NCBI GenBank assembly: GCA_964496595.1
Contig: CAZCAI010000016.1
Location: 1 to 42,730 of the forward strand
Origin: JAAAOZ01 sp964496595
Lineage (GTDB): Bacteria > Chloroflexota > Anaerolineae > B4-G1 > SLSP01
Length of the DNA: 42,730 bases
Reading direction: 5' to 3'
Numbering within the stretch: the stretch's first letter is position 1; each line of letters starts with the position of its first letter. Below, piece after piece: positions 42,101-42,730 of this stretch. The translations under genes were made by a program, and so were the position numbers. The notes beneath the pieces were generated by a model. It did no database searches, was not told where the DNA came from, and saw only the letters and a program-made list of their open reading frames with translations.

Positions 42101-42730
42101 TTCATCATCAGCGAGTACAATCTCATCCAAAAGATGGGGATTGGATTCAAACTCAGCGACAGAGTACCCGGTGATCTTCTCACACGCCGGGGAAACGTAG
42201 AGGAATTCACCATCCGGCCCCAGCCAGTACTCCCAGTCGTAAGTGTAATCCGCGACGGTCTGGAATTTGACCTGGCTTTCGCGCATCGCCTGCTCCGCCC
42301 GCAGACGTTCGGTGATATCCTCGGCAGAACTTAATGTGCCGAGGATGTTGCCTTCGTCATCCCGCAGGAGGCTGTTGTGCCAGGAGAGGATGCGCTCTTC
42401 ACCTTCTCTGGTCACAACCGGGCTGTCATACTCCTCCACAGGCGCGATGTCGCCGGCCATAATCTGGGCAAAGACACCGCGCACCTCCTCTTGCGCGACC
42501 TCCGGCAACGAGACGGCGAACCAATCTTGGCCGATTAACTCCTCTTCCTCGTAACCAAGCAACTCACAACCGGCGCGATTGATCAAGGTGATTTTGCCCT
42601 CAGCATCAATGGCAACGATAATGGACCCCACCAGTTCAAGATAACGTTGCGCCTGATCTCGGGCTTCCTCGGCATCTCCCAGCAACTCCGCACTCTGGAA
42701 GGCGTTAGCGATCTGCCCGGCCAGCGTTGT
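33101..42730 (-). CDS. Giant multi-PAS/GAF sensor histidine kinase (5' truncated)
   Basis: The frame is open to the right edge: the 15 codons before 42685 encode LAGQIANAFQSAEL, the end of another GAF domain, so the true start is outside. At least 3209 codons are present. In order I count (after the partial GAF) PAS, PAS, GAF, GAF, four PAS, GAF, three PAS, GAF, four PAS, GAF, two PAS, GAF, then HisKA and HATPase: 15 PAS and 6 complete GAF. The kinase core has the histidine in FLANMSHELRTPLNSILGY, the N box LVSNAAKF, G1 DTGIGI and G2 GTGLGLAI. There is no receiver and no membrane segment, so it is a cytoplasmic sensor handing phosphate to separate receivers. Several GAF and PAS units are near-duplicates. 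Confidence 0.95.
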   Translation of the reverse strand, partial: TTLAGQIANAFQSAELLGDAEEARDQAQRYLELVGSIIVAIDAEGKITLINRAGCELLGYEEEELIGQDWFAVSLPEVAQEEVRGVFAQIMAGDIAPVEEYDSPVVTREGEERILSWHNSLLRDDEGNILGTLSSAEDITERLRAEQAMRESQVKFQTVADYTYDWEYWLGPDGEFLYVSPACEKITGYSVAEFESNPHLLDEIVLADDEDTLHHHVHDYHQNPQEVPTAEGLAETEFRIKTKDGDVRWIGHACQPVYGPNGEWLGRRASNRDITEQKLAEIEQQRFTTRLNTAAQISEQVGSILDPDELLETVIPLIKERFGLYYVHVYTLDEESGMLNLRAGYGEAGEKMLAEGHSIPLDREASLVARAARTQDPVLVDDVTENPNFMPNPLLPDTKTEVAVPAIAGGKVLGVFDVQHDETHYFTQADVDVFQTLAGQIANAFQSAELFEQAERNLRETEVRLAVSQALAEAETESHVWSAMLEHSGLYPEAAIGLYAFEEEAGKKIQVTRAFNNYDTDIAEEPVGTRFPANEFEVTALVAGGEQVIIDDIFTDTRMGAGMQEDARKLGYVSLAATPISVGNTIIGLIVAHSPEKSYFDEAKLNLYATLAEQGAVALQAARLRDQLSLTQFSVDHGPAAIYWMRPDASLFDVNETACRMLGYSREELLSLERFTDLDPNFPPEAWAGHWEDLKEKQRMTIQTQHQAKDGTIVPVEVEVNYLKYGDQEFDCAFARDITERLEAERAVRESEERIRLLIESVRDYAIIQLDPEGRVVAWNEGAQRIKGYTEEEIVGAHFSRFYTEEDQEVGRPEEVLALARERGSYEDTGLRVRKDGSAFWANVVITAIRDEDGNLRGFSKVTRDITERMEAEERLRTNEERLSLALEAGRVGIWEFWPQKNEVYFNPTWYTMLGYEPDELPQELSTWGMLLHPDDAERANEIVMGGVEAGKDFHLQFRMKTKEGGWRWIQAHGYITEHTPEGSAERVIGTHTDITEQKLAQEELREAEAQQRAILETTPVGIAITSVPEGKVLYVNPEFTEILGYPEDEVMNQVAPNFYASQEEAEATLALLQSQNGKLSDHEIRAVRADGAEVWLSLSFQPLEYGGQPASLVVFVDITERRQTQAEVERFAGRLNTAAAISEQVGSILDPDELLETVIPLIKERFGLYYVHVYTLDEESGMLNLRAGYGEAGEKMLAEGHSIPLDREASLVATAARTQEPVLVDDVTENPNFMPNPLLPDTKTEVAIPSIAGGKVLGVFDVQHDEPHYFTDADVDVFQTLAAQIANAFRSAELFDRAERQRALYDGILQNLPIGVWAVDNEFTPLHINEAGQRMLGRETVEADGRRYVETYDVIEVESGEPYDNTELPLFKAVTQGGQHAVTDAGVRHTDGSVVPMLINAAPLFDPGGEQMGGVVVFSDMTEQRETQEAIREERNFSNSILGGLPGIFYLYDSEGKLVRWNENFQEVSGYSAEEMRAMPATAFIGEEDRELIANSMQQVFVEGQVEVEAILLTKDGEEIPYYFTGIRTVVGGEPYLAGVGIDITERKRAEEALQMTRSSVERSPDAFYWFDEEARFIDVNEATLEMTGYTREEILALSVFDIDPTFPREAWVPLKAQLQEEGAITFEGTNQTKDGISIPVEVVISYLEFGEQDIYFSIARDITERKQAQAERERFTTRLNTAAQISEQVGSILDPDELLETVIPLIKERFGLYYVHVYTLDEETDMLNLRAGYGEAGEKMLAEGHSIPLDREASLVATAARTQEPVLVDDVTENPNFMPNPLLPDTKTEVAVPSIAGGRVLGVFDVQHDESHYFTQADVDVFQTLAAQIANAFRTAELYETAEDERAFYDGIIENLPVGVWAVDNEFTPLLVNPAGREMMGREVQDQDGGAYVENYEVIDVETGELYDNTKLPLVKAVTQGGEHSATGIGVRHPDGTVVPQIINAAPLYDAEGKQRGGVVIFVDATEQYEAQQAIRENQIKFQTVADYTYDWEYWLGPDGEFLYVSPACEKITGYTVEEFMNNPNLLDEIVHPDDREPLHHHVHVYHENPAEVATAEEAAEVEFRIMTKDGDIRWIGHVCQPVYGPEGEWLGRRASNRDATEAVKARESLAQNEERLSLALESGRVGIWEFWPQRDEVYYNPTYYTMLGYEPYELPQDLSTWSGLMHSDDVDHANATVMDSIQNGEDFHLQFRMQTKEGDWLWIQAHGYVTEHTPEGIAERVIGTHTDITERKLAEAEQERLSAVLEATTDFVGIATPDGKGVYFNQAGREMVGIPADADPSEYEIVSFTPERELARTQEEILPTAIQEGSWTGESFIRPLDGEEIPVLMTVISITDEAGNLRYLANIARDITDIREAQEAQARFAAQLGTAAEIAARVNAVLDPDELFDMVIPLTKERFDLYHVHFYAFDPEGELLNLRAGYGRAGELMLRQGHKIPLDRERSIVARAARDRELIVVNDVTAAPNHLPNMLLPDTKSEVAVPAIVGDELLGVLDVQADEANFFSESDLDVYRTLVGQIATAYQNARYFERQHESEVALRESAEKIRAIFNAITDGISVTNMTGEITDLNEALLDLHGYQQRDELLGRNTMELIARDDWPTATQNINHTLDEGSSRNQEMLLVRKGGGLFDGELSTALLQDEEGNPTGIISVVRDITERKRREAALRLTRASVDNAEDEIFWFDQDGNFFDVNRAACEVLGYTREELLELQVFDIDPDFPEEAWPGLVSQLRDEGAVTLTSQHMTKSGEIFPVEVTINYMKFGDQEYIFSFAHDITERQRVEEERRRFTTQLRTAAEVAAQINAILDPQELLAEVVPMVQERFDLYHVHVYIIDEETGELVMRVGTGEAGRVMLEEGHRIALDRRRSLVARAARSKQPVLVNDVTQDPDFMPNPLLPDTKSEVAVPALAGDRVIGVFDVQDDEPNRFTESDLDVFATLASQIAIAFQNAQYFEEVQRTAERLREVDRLKGEFLANMSHELRTPLNSILGYTEVILMGIDGPLNDEMKEDIDAIHKNGKHLLRLINDILDLTKIEAGRLKLEQEEVYLSPLFDDVRTNNIGYFHKQKTDIDFRVQVLDEDMRVYADRVRLTQILNNLVSNAAKFTDEGFVEMRAYRDGDWACMEVEDTGIGIAEEDLDTVFERFRQVDGSNARRAEGTGLGLAITKHLVEMHGGYLEIHSEAGKGSIFAAYLPIYEPEAEATEENPAE
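37190..37702 (-). repeat. Duplicated GAF module, copy in the 37.2-37.7 kb region
   Basis: This module runs from FTTRLNTAAQISEQVGSIL to QIANAFRTAEL. By eye it differs from the copies at 38827-39337 and 41366-41872 at roughly ten of 160 residues, and long stretches of nucleotides are identical. Confidence 0.85.
38827..39337 (-). repeat. Duplicated GAF module, copy in the 38.8-39.3 kb region
   Basis: It begins FAGRLNTAAAISEQVG and ends QIANAFRSAELFD. The central VLVDDVTENPNFMPNPLLPD is identical in all three copies. Confidence 0.85.
41366..41872 (-). repeat. Duplicated GAF module, copy in the 41.4-41.9 kb region
   Basis: It begins FTTRLNTAAQISEQVG and ends QIANAFQSAELFEQAE. The same ending appears at the right edge of the window (42686-42730), so a fourth close copy lies partly outside. 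Confidence 0.85.

Noticed and set aside
42685..42685. TTG at 42685 as the start of the giant kinase
   Set aside because: The frame stays open to the window edge and encodes the end of another GAF domain, so the gene is truncated by the window.

Overview
The window is a GC-rich bacterial segment that most resembles Chloroflexota (Anaerolineae-like). This placement is inferred from the style of the genes: an XPB-type helicase-associated protein, very large PAS/GAF kinases, soluble adenylyl-cyclase-type proteins, frequent GTG/TTG starts with good Shine-Dalgarno sites, and an S1 protein with a repetitive acidic tail. No rRNA, tRNA or CRISPR array was seen. Two runs of exactly 100 N (14738-14837, 21500-21599) are scaffold gaps, and both fall inside tandem repeats.

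Left part (1-15.1 kb). A truncated exported protein and a NarL/LuxR response regulator lie on the minus strand. Divergent from them are a helicase-associated protein overlapping galactokinase, then alanine dehydrogenase and an acetyl-CoA hydrolase/4-hydroxybutyrate CoA-transferase. A two-gene ATPase + Toprim-like (DUF4276-type) pair comes next; it resembles split OLD-family defence modules and sits between metabolic genes. It is followed by a tightly coupled etfB-etfA-fixC-fixX (FixABCX/EtfABCX) operon for flavin-based electron bifurcation, a FabL-like enoyl-ACP reductase, and ribosomal protein S1 with its own consensus promoter and terminator.

Middle part (15.2-27.5 kb). This holds an S9 prolyl-oligopeptidase-type peptidase, ribose-phosphate pyrophosphokinase with a YbjN protein, a cyclic-nucleotide-binding histidine kinase, exonuclease III, a GH13 alpha-glucosidase, and a 1198-residue soluble-adenylyl-cyclase-like protein whose two cyclase domains together make one complementary active site. 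The intergenic DNA is rich in repeats: three paired inverted copies of a 15-bp near-palindrome, a second dispersed family, heptamer tandem repeats and several hairpins.

Right part (27.7-42.7 kb, all minus strand). This looks like a dedicated signalling island. A giant cytoplasmic histidine kinase (at least 3209 residues, about 15 PAS and 6 complete GAF domains, 5' end outside the window) lies upstream of a receiver-cyclase protein, a threonine-synthase-like PLP enzyme fused to two receiver domains, two stand-alone receivers and a GNAT acetyltransferase. The kinase has no receiver of its own, while five receivers follow it. The simplest reading is a branched phosphorelay that controls cyclic-nucleotide synthesis and a PLP enzyme directly. 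The receiver-carrying PLP enzyme in this setting is the strongest candidate here for an undescribed system. With the second cyclase and the cyclic-nucleotide-sensing kinase, the window also holds both writers and a possible reader of a cyclic-nucleotide signal.
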